Below, in pieces: positions 34,252 through 43,600 of a stretch of 64,000 bases of DNA. The notes beneath the pieces were generated by a model. That model did not search any database. It saw only the letters and a list, made by a program, of their open reading frames with translations, and was not told the DNA's origin. Origin of the DNA: Chitinophaga varians. GTDB lineage: Bacteria > Bacteroidota > Bacteroidia > Chitinophagales > Chitinophagaceae. Position 1 is the first letter of the stretch. Each line of letters opens with the position of its first letter. The stretch is taken from positions 1,550,001-1,614,000 of the forward strand of contig NZ_JABAIA010000002.1 of assembly GCF_012641275.1 (NCBI RefSeq), in the 5' to 3' direction. The position numbers and the translations under genes were made by a program.

Positions 34252-35451
34252 ATGCAGTCGTCCGTATCCACCCTTCCGCTACCTGCCACCCGCCGTATAG
34301 ACGCGCTGGACGCTATCAGGGGCGTGGCATTGGGTGGCATCCTGCTGGTGAACATGGGCCTTTTCGCTTTCCCGGCCCTTTATATGGCTCCTTCTGACTG
34401 GTGGCCCGGTACCACCGGCAAAATAGTGGTGCAGCTGATCAGCTTTTTCGGTGAAGGCAAGTTTGTGTCCATGTTCTCTTTCCTGTTTGGCCTCGGGTTT
34501 ATACTTTTCCTGCAAAGTGCGGAAAGGAAAGGGCTGCCGCCGGTACGGCTGTTCCTGCGCCGCCTGCTGGTACTGCTGGTGATCGGCTGTATACACGCTC
34601 ACCTGATCTGGTTCGGCGATGTGCTCTGTTTTTACAGCGTGCTGGGCGTGCTGTTGCTTTTCTTCAGGAAGATGCCCCCGCCTGCCTTGCTGAAATGGGC
34701 TGGGGGCCTGCTGATAGTACCGGTGGTATTATATGTGGCGACAGGCACGCTTATCGGACCGGATTTTTACAAAGCCGGCCTTTCGTATAGTGATGCGGGT
34801 TATAAGGCTATCGAGGTATACCGTTCCGGCACGCTCCGGCAGATATGGGAGCAGAATGCTGCCGACCTGCTGACGGCCCGAATGGGTTACCTGATGGAAA
34901 CGCCGATGATGCTGGCCATGTTCCTGCTGGGCGCCTATGCCGGCAAAAGGGGCATCTTCCGGCAGCCGGAGGCACATGAAGTGTTTATCCGGAAGGTACA
35001 GACCTGGACGGCATGGATTGGCTGGCCCCTGGTAGCTTGTTTCGCGCTGCTGGGACAGGCTGGTCCCAATACGCCATTGGGTGGCAACAGTATGATGATA
35101 AACACTTACATCGCGGCCCCTCTTATTGGTATATTTTATATCGCCACCCTCACCCGGCTGCTGCAACGGGCTCAATGGCAGCGGTGGTTGCGGCCTTTCC
35201 AGGCCGCCGGGCGCATGGCGGCCACTAACTATCTCCTGCAATCTGTTACCTGTATCTGGATCTATTACAGTTTTGGCGGCGGACTGTATGCATATGCCAG
35301 CCCTCCCGTGTACCTGCTCATCTGGCTGCTGGTACTGGGAGGCCAACTCGCCGTCAGTTCCTGGTGGATGGACCATTTCCGCTTTGGCCCGGTAGAATGG
35401 ATATGGCGAAAACTGACTTACGGTAAAGCCTATGCGATAAAAGCGGAATAG
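34252..35451 (+). CDS. DUF418 multi-pass membrane protein
   Basis: A 399-residue inner-membrane protein. The N-terminal RRIDALDAIRGVALGGILLVNMGLF is the diagnostic start of DUF418/YeiB-like proteins, and GEGKFVSMFSFLFGLGF follows as expected. Eight to ten helices are predicted. The C-terminal DUF418 domain contains AAGRMAATNYLLQS. These relate distantly to acyltransferase-3 proteins, but their biochemical role is unknown. The gene follows a Crp/Fnr regulator, with a matching box between them, and is ended by a strong terminator. Confidence 0.9.
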   Translation: MQSSVSTLPLPATRRIDALDAIRGVALGGILLVNMGLFAFPALYMAPSDWWPGTTGKIVVQLISFFGEGKFVSMFSFLFGLGFILFLQSAERKGLPPVRLFLRRLLVLLVIGCIHAHLIWFGDVLCFYSVLGVLLLFFRKMPPPALLKWAGGLLIVPVVLYVATGTLIGPDFYKAGLSYSDAGYKAIEVYRSGTLRQIWEQNAADLLTARMGYLMETPMMLAMFLLGAYAGKRGIFRQPEAHEVFIRKVQTWTAWIGWPLVACFALLGQAGPNTPLGGNSMMINTYIAAPLIGIFYIATLTRLLQRAQWQRWLRPFQAAGRMAATNYLLQSVTCIWIYYSFGGGLYAYASPPVYLLIWLLVLGGQLAVSSWWMDHFRFGPVEWIWRKLTYGKAYAIKAE

Positions 35452-35471
35452 CACATCCATATCGTGGACCC

Positions 35472-35504
35472 GCCCTCCGCTGCACGACAGGCGGAGGGCT
35501 TTTT
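35472..35504 (+). terminator. rho-independent terminator after the DUF418 gene
   Basis: GCCCTCCGC (35472-35480) and GCGGAGGGC (35491-35499) flank a ten-base loop, followed by TTTTT. Confidence 0.85.
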
Positions 35505-35516
35505 GTACGTTGAGAC

Positions 35517-35562
35517 ATCGGCTAAATGCCCGATATCTCAAATTATCGGTAAATTGACCGAT
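35517..35562 (+). promoter_or_regulatory. two tandem dyads ATCGG-N8-CCGAT upstream of the methyltransferase gene
   Basis: ATCGG-CTAAATGC-CCGAT (35517-35534) and ATCGG-TAAATTGA-CCGAT (35545-35562) are 28 bases apart, ending 10 bases before the ATG at 35572. Identical arms and spacing suggest a twin operator. TAAATTG inside the second resembles a -7 element. Confidence 0.6.
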
Positions 35563-35571
35563 ATAACAACT

Positions 35572-36114
35572 ATGACCGAAAGTAATAACATCATATACAA
35601 AACACAGGTGCAAACACCGTTGGGCGTCATGATTGCCGGCGCTACGGCCGAAGGCGTCTGTCTGCTGGAATTCACCGAACGTAAAATCCTGGATGCGCAA
35701 TGGGCTTCCCTCCGCAGGCTGCTGAAGGCAACGGTGGCGGAAGAAGACCATCCACATTTTGTTTTGCTGCAACAGGAGCTGGACGCCTACTTCGCGGGGC
35801 AGCTGCATCATTTCTCCGTACCGCTGCACATGCCGGGAACAGATTTTCAACAGGCGGTATGGCAGCTGCTGCTGGAGGTGCCTTACGGCGATGTACGGAG
35901 CTATAAACAGCAGGCCATGCTGCTGCAGCGCCCCCACGCCGTGCGCGCAGTAGGGCACGCCAACGGCATGAACCGCATCTCCATTATCGTGCCCTGTCAC
36001 CGCATCGTGGCCGGCAATGGCGACCTGACAGGCTACGGCGGCGGTATCTGGCGTAAAGAATGGCTGCTGGCGCACGAGGGCCGCCATCAAAAAAAAGTTG
36101 AAAATATCGGGTGA
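35572..36114 (+). CDS. ogt: methylated-DNA--protein-cysteine methyltransferase
   Basis: A 180-residue suicide DNA-repair protein that moves the alkyl group from O6-alkylguanine to its own cysteine. The active-site motif IIVPCHRIV puts the acceptor Cys at 142. The DNA-binding helix-turn-helix is marked by YGDVRSYKQQA and the Arg finger region AVRAVGHANGMNRI. There is no N-terminal Ada domain. I start at the ATG at 35572, because the frame's earlier GTG would read through the terminator and the twin dyads. The ECF sigma factor gene follows after 44 bases. Confidence 0.92.
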   Translation: MTESNNIIYKTQVQTPLGVMIAGATAEGVCLLEFTERKILDAQWASLRRLLKATVAEEDHPHFVLLQQELDAYFAGQLHHFSVPLHMPGTDFQQAVWQLLLEVPYGDVRSYKQQAMLLQRPHAVRAVGHANGMNRISIIVPCHRIVAGNGDLTGYGGGIWRKEWLLAHEGRHQKKVENIG

Positions 36115-36158
36115 TCAATCCCGCTTTATGGTATCAACTGGTTGATTAAATCGTTTTT

Positions 36159-36692
36159 ATGACAACCTTTACAGATCAGGAACTCATTATACAACTGAAA
36201 TCAGGCGACCGCCATGCAACAGCGGTCATCTACCGGCAATATTTCCCCATGGTAGCGGCCTACGTGCAACAGCACAACGGTCACGCTGCTGACGCCGAAG
36301 ATATTTTTCAGGAAGTGATGCTGGTACTGGTACAGAAAATACAGGCCCCTGATTTCTTGCTCACGGCCTCACTCAAAACATACCTCTACGCTATCGCCCG
36401 TAACTGCTGGTGCAAACGCCTGCGCGATGACCGCCTGCTGCTTCCCGGAACAGCGCTTCCGGAAGAAGCAGGCATGCCCGACCTCTTCCCCGAGCCACCC
36501 GCCACCGCAAGGGTACAGGGATGGCTGGCAAGTATAACGGACAACTGCAAACGAATTTTGAAAGCGCTCTTTTTTTATCAGCAGCCTATCACGCTGCTGG
36601 CGCAAAAGATGGGCTGGAAAAATAAACATACGGCCGACAACCAGAAATACAAATGCCTGCAACAGCTGCGCAAAGCAGCCCTGGAGAAGTGA
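36159..36692 (+). CDS. ECF-type RNA polymerase sigma-70 factor
   Basis: A 177-residue sigma factor. Region 2 spans YRQYFPMVAAYVQQHNGHAADAEDIFQEVML and LKTYLYAIARNCWCKRLR; region 4 (about 115-177) is less typical, with NCKRILKALFFYQQPITLLAQKMGWKNKHTADNQKYKCLQQLRK. No FecR-like anti-sigma gene follows, unlike many Bacteroidota ECF factors; the next gene is a Crp/Fnr-type regulator. The regulon is unknown. Confidence 0.88.
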   Translation: MTTFTDQELIIQLKSGDRHATAVIYRQYFPMVAAYVQQHNGHAADAEDIFQEVMLVLVQKIQAPDFLLTASLKTYLYAIARNCWCKRLRDDRLLLPGTALPEEAGMPDLFPEPPATARVQGWLASITDNCKRILKALFFYQQPITLLAQKMGWKNKHTADNQKYKCLQQLRKAALEK

Positions 36693-36728
36693 CCTTCTTT
36701 ATCACCCAAAAAAGACGGAACTTTGCGC

Positions 36729-37280
36729 ATGCTGAATATATTCCGTCATTCACAATTAACAGAGGCCGATCTGGACGAACTTGACCAGGTCATGAAAACC
36801 ACACAACTCGAAAAGCAGGATTATTTTATCCGGGAAGGAAACGTATGCCGGCAACTGGCCTTTCTCAGCAAAGGCATCCTGCGCTCTTTTTATGTAAAGG
36901 ACAACGGAGAAGAAATTACGGACTGTATCATGTTCGAAGGACAGCTGGTGACGGCCTATTCCAGTCTCATTACCGGCCAGCCGGCTTTTGAGAACATACA
37001 GGCCATCACGGATTGTGAACTGCAGATGGTGGATCGCGACGACCTGTACCGCCTGTACGAACACAATATCCGCTGGGCCAATACCGGCCGCACTTTCGGG
37101 GAACAGGAATTTGTGATGATGGAACAGCGTATCCGTTCTTTTCAGCAATACACGGCCAAAGAACGTTATGAGGAAATGGTGCGCCGGCATCCGCGCATGA
37201 TACAACAGGTGCCGTTACAATACCTCGCTTCCTACCTGGGCATTACGCCACAGCACCTGAGCCGCCTGCGAAAAAATTAA
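36729..37280 (+). CDS. Crp/Fnr-family transcriptional regulator
   Basis: A 183-residue protein with a cyclic-nucleotide-binding-like domain (IREGNVCRQLAFLSKGILRSFYVKDNGEEITDCIMFEGQLV, seen in segments) and a short C-terminal helix-turn-helix (VPLQYLASYLGITPQHLSRLRKN). I start at the ATG at 36729; a TTG two codons earlier is also open. GAACTTTG at 36718-36725 is a -7-like element only four bases before the ATG, so the mRNA may be leaderless. The flavodoxin-fold gene 45 bases downstream may be its target. Confidence 0.88.
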   Translation: MLNIFRHSQLTEADLDELDQVMKTTQLEKQDYFIREGNVCRQLAFLSKGILRSFYVKDNGEEITDCIMFEGQLVTAYSSLITGQPAFENIQAITDCELQMVDRDDLYRLYEHNIRWANTGRTFGEQEFVMMEQRIRSFQQYTAKERYEEMVRRHPRMIQQVPLQYLASYLGITPQHLSRLRKN

Positions 37281-37312
37281 CATTTGTTCAGTGCCGCCTG
37301 CTGCGCTACAGG

Positions 37313-37320
37313 TAGTTTTG
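37313..37320 (+). promoter_or_regulatory. -7 element TAGTTTTG, near-leaderless
   Basis: This matches TAnnTTTG with only five bases before the ATG at 37326, which implies a transcript that starts at or next to the start codon. Confidence 0.5.
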
Positions 37321-37325
37321 CAGGC

Positions 37326-37904
37326 ATGAAAAAGATATTGATCGTTAATGGTCACCCTGACCGCGAAAGCTACAACACCCAACTACAGGAAGCCTATAAA
37401 ACCGGCGCGCTGCAATCCGGCGCAGACGTGACGGAAATTCATCTCGGTTCGTTGCAGTTTGACCCCAACCTGCGCTATGGCTACCGCAAACGGATGGAGC
37501 TGGAACCTGACCTGCTGGACGCCTGGGGAAAAATTGAAGCCGCGGAGCATATTGTGTGGATCTTTCCGGTGTGGTGGGGATCTCTGCCCGCACTGATGAA
37601 AGGGTTCTTTGACCGTCTTTTCCTGCCAGGATTTGCTTTCAGCTATCGTGAAAACAGTATGCTGATAAACAAAAAACTGAAAGGTAAAACGTCCCGCCTC
37701 ATCTGCACCATGGACACGCCGGTATGGTTCCATACGTTGTATTACCAGTCCACCGGCATCCGCGCTTTCCGCAGCATGGTACTGCGTTTCTGTGGCATCA
37801 AAATAAAGGGGACTACTTACATAGCCCCTATTAAATTCATGAAGCCCGGTGGAAAGGAAAAAGGTCTTCAAAAAGTGACCGCCCTCGGAAAGCGTTTAGC
37901 CTAG
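37326..37904 (+). CDS. NAD(P)H-dependent oxidoreductase, flavodoxin-like fold
   Basis: A 192-residue flavoprotein of the NQO1/KefF-like group. The N-terminal LIVNGHPDRESYNTQL binds the flavin phosphate, and FPVWWGSLPALMKGFFDRLFLPGFAF is the family signature. It probably reduces quinones or other electrophiles in the cytoplasm. I use the ATG at 37326, since the frame's earlier ATG precedes the promoter. It converges on a VOC-family gene with four bases between stop codons. Confidence 0.9.
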   Translation: MKKILIVNGHPDRESYNTQLQEAYKTGALQSGADVTEIHLGSLQFDPNLRYGYRKRMELEPDLLDAWGKIEAAEHIVWIFPVWWGSLPALMKGFFDRLFLPGFAFSYRENSMLINKKLKGKTSRLICTMDTPVWFHTLYYQSTGIRAFRSMVLRFCGIKIKGTTYIAPIKFMKPGGKEKGLQKVTALGKRLA

Positions 37905-37908
37905 ACCG

Positions 37909-38280
37909 TTATTGTATCGAGGTGATCCACCAGGTAATGTCATATGGATCTTTCACGCCACAGGTCCTGCCATAGGACTGGTCGCTGAGCTCCATAACGG
38001 TGGTGGCGCCGTGGTCGAGTGCGGCCTGGTAGCTGGCGTCCGCATCTTCCACGTAGATGAACAGCTGGCCCGGCGCTGGTTTCCATTGGTCCCGTGAACC
38101 ACCGACCATGATGGTGCTGTCACCGATCACCAGTTCTGCGTGCCGCACCTGTTGGTCGTCATGCAGACTGAGATGGTTCAGTTGTGCCTGAAATACCGCT
38201 TGTGTAAAGGCCAGGAACCCGTTGGCGTCTTTGATCATAAGATATGGCATCACGCTCTGATGCCCTGCCGGAATCTTCAT
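37909..38280 (-). CDS. VOC-family (glyoxalase/bleomycin-resistance-like) protein
   Basis: A 123-residue protein with the beta-alpha-beta-beta-beta fold typical of the PhnB-like VOC subgroup: MPYLMIKDANGFLAFTQAVFQAQ, GDSTIMVGGS, QLFIYVEDADASYQAALDHGA and YGRTCGVKDPYDITWWI. The metal-binding residues of true glyoxalase I are not evident, as is common in this subgroup. Substrate and function are open. It stands alone on the minus strand between a flavoprotein and an AraC gene. Confidence 0.85.
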   Translation of the reverse strand: MKIPAGHQSVMPYLMIKDANGFLAFTQAVFQAQLNHLSLHDDQQVRHAELVIGDSTIMVGGSRDQWKPAPGQLFIYVEDADASYQAALDHGATTVMELSDQSYGRTCGVKDPYDITWWITSIQ

Positions 38281-38358
38281 AACAGTAGTTATTAACAGTG
38301 AAACAATACTGCGAAGCTAGTTTCAGCCGTGTTGTGAAAATTGGAAAAACGCGACATT

Positions 38359-39153
38359 TTAATCCATCCAGGCGGTGGCGCCGGAACTGCCGGAAAAGAA
38401 GGCTTTCGGGTGCTCTCCGGAGAACTCCCTGAAATCATGAATGAAATGCGACTGGTCGTAGTAGCCGCAATCCAGCGCTATCTGCGTGAGGGACGGCGCA
38501 TTGGGGCCATATAGCCGGATGGCCGCATGAAAGCGGGCGATACGGGAAAACATTTTCGGCGTAAAGCCTGCATATTGCCGGAACTGTCTTTCGAACTGGC
38601 GGGTGGACAGGTAGTGGTCCTGCGCCAGTTGTTTGACTGACAGCATGCCCTGTGTTTCGATGATGGTCCGGATAGCCTGGAATACAGGCGGCTGCACATT
38701 GTCCTGTTTGGTGAGCCTTTGCTCCAGGAAGTCTTCCAGGATATCAATCCGTTGTTGATGATTAACCGCCAGCGCGATTTTTTCTTCCAGTTGCCTGCCG
38801 GTGCCGGCCAGCAAAGTGCTGAGATCAGGCATCTGGTTGGTCAGTTCACTGGTCGGGATGTTAAAAAGCAGCGGAATAGCCTGCGGATAAAGATATACGC
38901 CGAATATGCCAAATCCGCTGTCAATATGGAATTTACGGGTAGATTGGCTTTGCCCGTGGACGCCGGCAGAGAATGAAGCGTCCCGCTTGCCGTTGGACAG
39001 CAATTCATCAAATACCCCATGATAGTGGAACAACAGTTCCGGGCACATATCAGCCAGGGAATGATGCGTGTAAGGCTGATCACTCTCCAGTGCCCAATAA
39101 AATCGCACTATGCCGCGAAACCTGGCCGAGGGCGGGATGGTCTGGTATTGCAT
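38359..39153 (-). CDS. AraC-family regulator with DUF6597-type N-terminal domain
   Basis: A 264-residue regulator. The N-terminal half, SARFRGIVRFYWALES and CPELLFHYHGVFDEL, matches the DUF6597 pattern found in Bacteroidota AraC proteins. The C-terminal double helix-turn-helix includes LAQDHYLSTRQFERQFRQYAGFTPKMFSRIARF and ALDCGYYDQSHFIHDFREFSGEHP. The target genes are not evident; the adjacent VOC gene runs in the same direction 78 bases downstream and is the best guess. Confidence 0.87.
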   Translation of the reverse strand: MQYQTIPPSARFRGIVRFYWALESDQPYTHHSLADMCPELLFHYHGVFDELLSNGKRDASFSAGVHGQSQSTRKFHIDSGFGIFGVYLYPQAIPLLFNIPTSELTNQMPDLSTLLAGTGRQLEEKIALAVNHQQRIDILEDFLEQRLTKQDNVQPPVFQAIRTIIETQGMLSVKQLAQDHYLSTRQFERQFRQYAGFTPKMFSRIARFHAAIRLYGPNAPSLTQIALDCGYYDQSHFIHDFREFSGEHPKAFFSGSSGATAWMD

Positions 39154-39195
39154 GGAACGGGCCGTTTGATGCCGGCATCCTAAAGATAAGAAAAC

Positions 39196-39774
39196 TCAGA
39201 GCAACTGATGTAATTGCGCATATTGCAACAGCATGATCGTTTTACCATCGCGGATACGGCCGTCTGACATCATTTGCAGCGCTTCACGGAAGGGGATTTC
39301 CAATACCTCAATTTCTTCCTGTTCATGTTCCAGTCCACCACCATCGTTTATCTTCATGGAGCTGTCATAGGCTGCCACAAAAAAATACAGTATCTCCGTC
39401 ACAGACCCCGGCGACATATAAGCTTCAAATATCTTCTTAACATCCGTAATACGGTAGCCGGTTTCTTCTTCCGCTTCCCGGCGGATACACTCTTCCGGAT
39501 TGCTTTTGTCCAGCAGGCCGGCGCAGGCTTCTATCAGCATACCATCAGCGTTGCCATTGATAAAAGTGGGCATGCGGAACTGGCGGGTGAGGATGACGGT
39601 CTGCTGTGCCTTGTTGTACAATAAGATCACCGCGCCATTGCCACGGTCGTACGCTTCGCGGGACTGTATTTCCAGAGCGCCGTTTCTTTTCAGATACTCA
39701 TAGGTGACTTTTTTCAGCGTGTACCAGTTGTCAGACAGGACTGTTGTGTCAATGATTTTTGCTTTGGGTGTCAT
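39196..39774 (-). CDS. nudK: GDP-mannose pyrophosphatase (Nudix hydrolase)
   Basis: A 192-residue Nudix enzyme that hydrolyses GDP-mannose to GMP and mannose 1-phosphate. It follows E. coli NudK closely in order: VLSDNWYTL, YDRGNGAVILLYN, QFRMPTFINGNADG, the Nudix core ACAGLLDKSNPEECIRREA and EEETGYRI, and YMSPGSVTEILYFF. The length equals NudK's 191 residues. The ATG at 39774 is the right start; the frame stays open to 40284 only because it runs antisense to the DeoR gene. It is divergent from that gene. Confidence 0.9.
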   Translation of the reverse strand: MTPKAKIIDTTVLSDNWYTLKKVTYEYLKRNGALEIQSREAYDRGNGAVILLYNKAQQTVILTRQFRMPTFINGNADGMLIEACAGLLDKSNPEECIRREAEEETGYRITDVKKIFEAYMSPGSVTEILYFFVAAYDSSMKINDGGGLEHEQEEIEVLEIPFREALQMMSDGRIRDGKTIMLLQYAQLHQLL

Positions 39775-39783
39775 AAAAATGAT

Positions 39784-39820
39784 TATATTTGATCGAATTT
39801 GATTATTTTGATCAAAATTA
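39784..39820. promoter_or_regulatory. nudK-deoR intergenic palindrome ATTTTGATCAAAAT
   Basis: A perfect 14-bp palindrome at 39805-39818, with a partial copy TTTGATCGAA at 39788-39797. It lies in the 55-base divergent spacer and is a likely DeoR-family operator. Confidence 0.55.
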
Positions 39821-39829
39821 GATAAAAAA

Positions 39830-40588
39830 ATGGGATTTCCTGAGCGAAAGCAAAAAATATTAAAACTGCTGGACCAGCATGATAACCGGGATGTACAGGA
39901 AATAGCGGACGCACTGGGCATTTCAGCGATCACTATCCGGCGTGACCTGCAGCAGCTGTCAGAGGAAGGGCTGCTGGTACGCACCCACGGCGGCGCCATG
40001 AAAGCGCCGGCGCTGCATTCATTTACCGCTTTTGCAGACAAAGCCGGCGTAGGACAGGAGCGTAAGCAGCATATCGGTAAGCTGGCGGCCGCGCAGGTGA
40101 AACCGGGAGATACCATTTTCCTCGACTGCGGCAGCACGGTATTTGCCATGTGCCAGCACCTGCGCAAAACAGGACCGCTGCGGGTGATCACCAATTCCCT
40201 GCCGGTGGTGGCGGCTTTGATGGATTGTGACCAGGTAACGGTGAACCTCATCGGTGGCGAGATCGACAAAGAACGGAAGGCCATGCACGGCCAACGGGCA
40301 TTGCAGCATATCGACAGCTATCATGCCGCCAAAGCCTTCATCGGCACTGACGGACTGTCGCTGAAAAACGGGCTCACGGCCTTCAGTGAAAAAGAAGCGT
40401 CTGTCAGCAAAGCCATGGCAGCACAGGCAGACACCGTGTACCTGTTGTGCGATTCCGGCAAAATAGGGAAGGACAGCTACCTGAAATACGCGCCGCTCAC
40501 CCTCTTCCATCATCTTATCACCGACCGGCAACTGCCCGCCACCACAGCAGCACAGCTCAACGCCAAAGGCGTCTCCGTCATTTCCTGA
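39830..40588 (+). CDS. DeoR/GlpR-family transcriptional regulator
   Basis: A 252-residue repressor. The N-terminal helix-turn-helix is RKQKILKLLDQHDNRDVQEIADALGISAITIRRDLQQLSEEG followed by the wing LLVRTHGGA (seen in segments). The C-terminal DeoR sensor domain (GDTIFLDCGSTVFAMCQHL, GTDGLSLKNGLTAF, CDSGKIGKDSYLKYAPL) binds phosphorylated sugars in this family. Divergence from nudK with a palindrome between them suggests control of that gene and possibly itself. The SNF2 gene begins 20 bases downstream but seems to have its own promoter. Confidence 0.92.
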   Translation: MGFPERKQKILKLLDQHDNRDVQEIADALGISAITIRRDLQQLSEEGLLVRTHGGAMKAPALHSFTAFADKAGVGQERKQHIGKLAAAQVKPGDTIFLDCGSTVFAMCQHLRKTGPLRVITNSLPVVAALMDCDQVTVNLIGGEIDKERKAMHGQRALQHIDSYHAAKAFIGTDGLSLKNGLTAFSEKEASVSKAMAAQADTVYLLCDSGKIGKDSYLKYAPLTLFHHLITDRQLPATTAAQLNAKGVSVIS

Positions 40589-40595
40589 AATGCGC

Positions 40596-40603
40596 TACAT
40601 TTG
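40596..40603 (+). promoter_or_regulatory. -7 element TACATTTG, near-leaderless, for the SNF2 gene
   Basis: A perfect TAnnTTTG match, five bases before the ATG at 40609. Confidence 0.55.
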
Positions 40604-40608
40604 ACGGT

Positions 40609-43600
40609 ATGATCAATGAAGCCTGGTATTTGCAACGGTACCAATCCCAGTCAGACGCTGTAAGGCTGGTAATGGACGTGCTCTCCATATATCTTTACCC
40701 GTTAGACAAACATACCCTGTTTGACGCGGTGCAACTGCTCATGCCTTTCTCCCGCCCGGAGCTGGAAGACATGCTGCTCGACCTGCGGGAGCAGGAGCTG
40801 TTGCAGATGAACGTGAACGGGCATTATAACCTGCCGCCCGCATTGAGTTTTCAGCTGTTGCCTGCCAATATTGTGCGGCCGGAATATCAGCCGGTAGTGG
40901 ACCGTACCGGCCGCGCCATTCATGCGTTTTATTCTGTCAACGCCCGGTTGCAGGACCTGCAGCAGTTGCTGGTGGCATGGTTCACGGGTGACCGCTATCT
41001 GCTGTCGCCGCCTATCCGGCGAATGGAACTGGAGCTCTCTGAATACCAGCCGTGGTTGTCCTACCTGTTGTTTTTTCCCGCCTACGAAGGGCTGTTGCAG
41101 CTGTTCTCCGAAACAGCGACAGACAGCATCTTCGCCTTCGCGGTGAAATTTCATCTGCTGCAACTGCCGCCAATGGACGAGCTGTTGGCCCTGCAACAAC
41201 GCAGTGGCAGCCAGTTTCCGGAGCTGCAGTTATTGCAGGGCGATCTGCATACCGCCTTCGGTGATACCACCGCCGATGAATTGTTTGGCAAAGCCCTGGT
41301 CACCTTGTACCAGGGACAGCCTGCCGCCGCGCTGACGGCCTTCGATAAAGGCATCAAACGGCAACGGCAGTACGACAAAAAGAACACGCTGCCGGTTTCT
41401 CCGCTGTTTGCATTTTATTATGCGCTGACATTGACGCTGCTGCCGGGAGAGAAGAGCAACGCCGTGGTCCAGAAATTACTGGCCGCCTATGAACGGAAAA
41501 TTTTCCCGGCCGTTACGCCCGCTATCTGCCTGCTGTACCTGCATACCGGCAGAAAGGAAAAAGCAGAGAACCTGCTGCTCTTGTTACTGGAGCGAAACGA
41601 ACAGCCGCTGCTCAGTTACCTGTCGGTGATCGCGCTGCAGCTGCTGCATCCGCGCAGCAAGCTGCTGATCACTTTCCGCGTGCAGGCGGACGTATTGCTG
41701 CGCCGCGGTATGGAGCATCACTACCGGTTACTCACCTACGAATATTTATACCTCTTCCGTGATGCAGGCTATGCCGGTTATGCGCCTGCCTTTACGGCCG
41801 CCGGCGCTGTAGTGCGGTACGGGCCGGTATTGTCGCAGATGAAGATCACCGCCGACTGGGAGCGGTTGCTCAACACGCTGCTCGTCCCGGAAGATGCTGC
41901 CGGTAAGTCCAAACCCGCACCGGTACACCGGTTGATCTACCTGGTGGATTTTAATCACTATAAACTGCAACCTGTGGTGCAAACAGCCAATGGCGACGGC
42001 ACCTGGAGCAGTGGCCGCAGCGTGCCGCTGAAAAAACTGAAAGACGGCAAAGCGGAAGCCATGACCGATCAGGACCAGCGCATCAGCACCACCATTCAAA
42101 AGGACCATTACTATAACCACGACGGAGAAGCCTTTTCTTTCGATAACCGTGTATGGGAGGAACTGGCAGGGCACCCTCTGCTTTTCCTGGATGAAAACCC
42201 GGCCATACCCGTGGAGATTGTAAAAGGCATACCGGAACTGATGGTAAACTATAACGGTAAGGATTATACGTTTACAGCCAATATCGATGATTATTCCAGT
42301 GAGCTGGTGTTTGTTAAAGAAACGCCTGTCCGGTTAAAAGTTATCCGTCTTACCCCGCAGCAGCGTAAAGTGTTGCAAACACTGTCGCAGGTGCCGGTAG
42401 TGCCGGCAGAAGGGCGGGAGAAGCTGATGCAGGTGCTGAAAAGCATCGGTGCCCACCTCACGGTGCATTCCGAACTAGCCGACGGCTCCATCAATATCCG
42501 CAAGCGTGACGGAGATGCCCGCATTGTGATACAGCTGCTGCCTTTCGGCGCCGGTATCAAAGCGGGGCTGTTTGTGAAGCCGTTCACGCTGGACCCGCCT
42601 TATTGCAAGCCTGGCGCCGGCGCGGCGCATATCATCGGCATCAGCAACGGGGAACGCTGGCAGGCCAACCGCCAGCTGGAGTTGGAGAAAACCAACGAAA
42701 CACGGCTGCTGGAACTGATACAACAGATTGTGCCGCAGGAGCTGGTGGCCGATACGCTGGTATTTGAAGACCCGGCAGACTGCCTCGAACTGCTGGACCT
42801 GATACGCGCCCATCCCGAACTGGTGCGTGCGGAATGGCCGGAAGGAGAACGTTACCAGGTAAAAGACCAGGTCAATTTCTCCCACGTCGCATTGTCGCTG
42901 AAGGAAAAAGGGCACTGGTTCCTCTGCAATGCCGAAGTAAGGGTGGATGAAAACCTCGTATTGACTTTCCGGGAGCTGCTGGACACCAAACGTATTATTA
43001 AGAAACGTTTCCTTGCGTTGGACAACGGCGAATTCCTGTCACTGACGGCCGACTTACGCAAACGGCTCAACGAACTGGCGAGCATCGCCATATCCGGCCC
43101 GCACGGGCTGGGTATTCCCCGCTACGCTGCTTCCTTGTTGGACGACTGGTTGCAGGAAGCCGGTCAGGCGGAGGTCGACGAAGCCTGGGCGGCGTTTATC
43201 CGTAAACGTGACTCGGCCATGGACCTGCACCCTGAGGTGCCGGTGACCCTGCAGACCAGCTTACGTCCCTACCAGGAAGAGGGTTTCCGCTGGATGGCCC
43301 ACCTGGCCGCATGGGGAGCAGGCGCCTGTCTGGCAGATGATATGGGCCTTGGCAAAACCGTACAGGCGATAGCGTTATTGCTGCACCGTGCAGAGGAAGG
43401 ACCGGCGCTGGTGATCTGTCCCGCTTCCGTATTGCCCAACTGGGTCAATGAAATGGCCCGTTTCGCCCCTTCGCTGAATATCATCCAGCTGCAACCGGGC
43501 AAGCGTGCGGCGCAACTGAAGGGTGTGGGCGCCTTCGACGTGGTGGTGGCCACCTATGGCATCTTACAGCAGGAAGCACAGCTGTTTGCCGGCGTACATT

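Noticed and set aside
34729..36090. Long minus-strand open frame of 453 codons opposite the DUF418 and ogt genes
   Set aside because: It spans two convincing plus-strand genes, a terminator and the twin dyads, and its translation is rich in His, Gln and Arg with no domain. It is an antisense shadow.
39775..40284. N-terminal extension of the NudK frame
   Set aside because: It is antisense to deoR; the NudK family begins at the ATG at 39774.
40447..40608. Upstream start of the SNF2 frame overlapping deoR
   Set aside because: The extra 54 residues are basic and low in complexity, and a -7 element lies at 40596.
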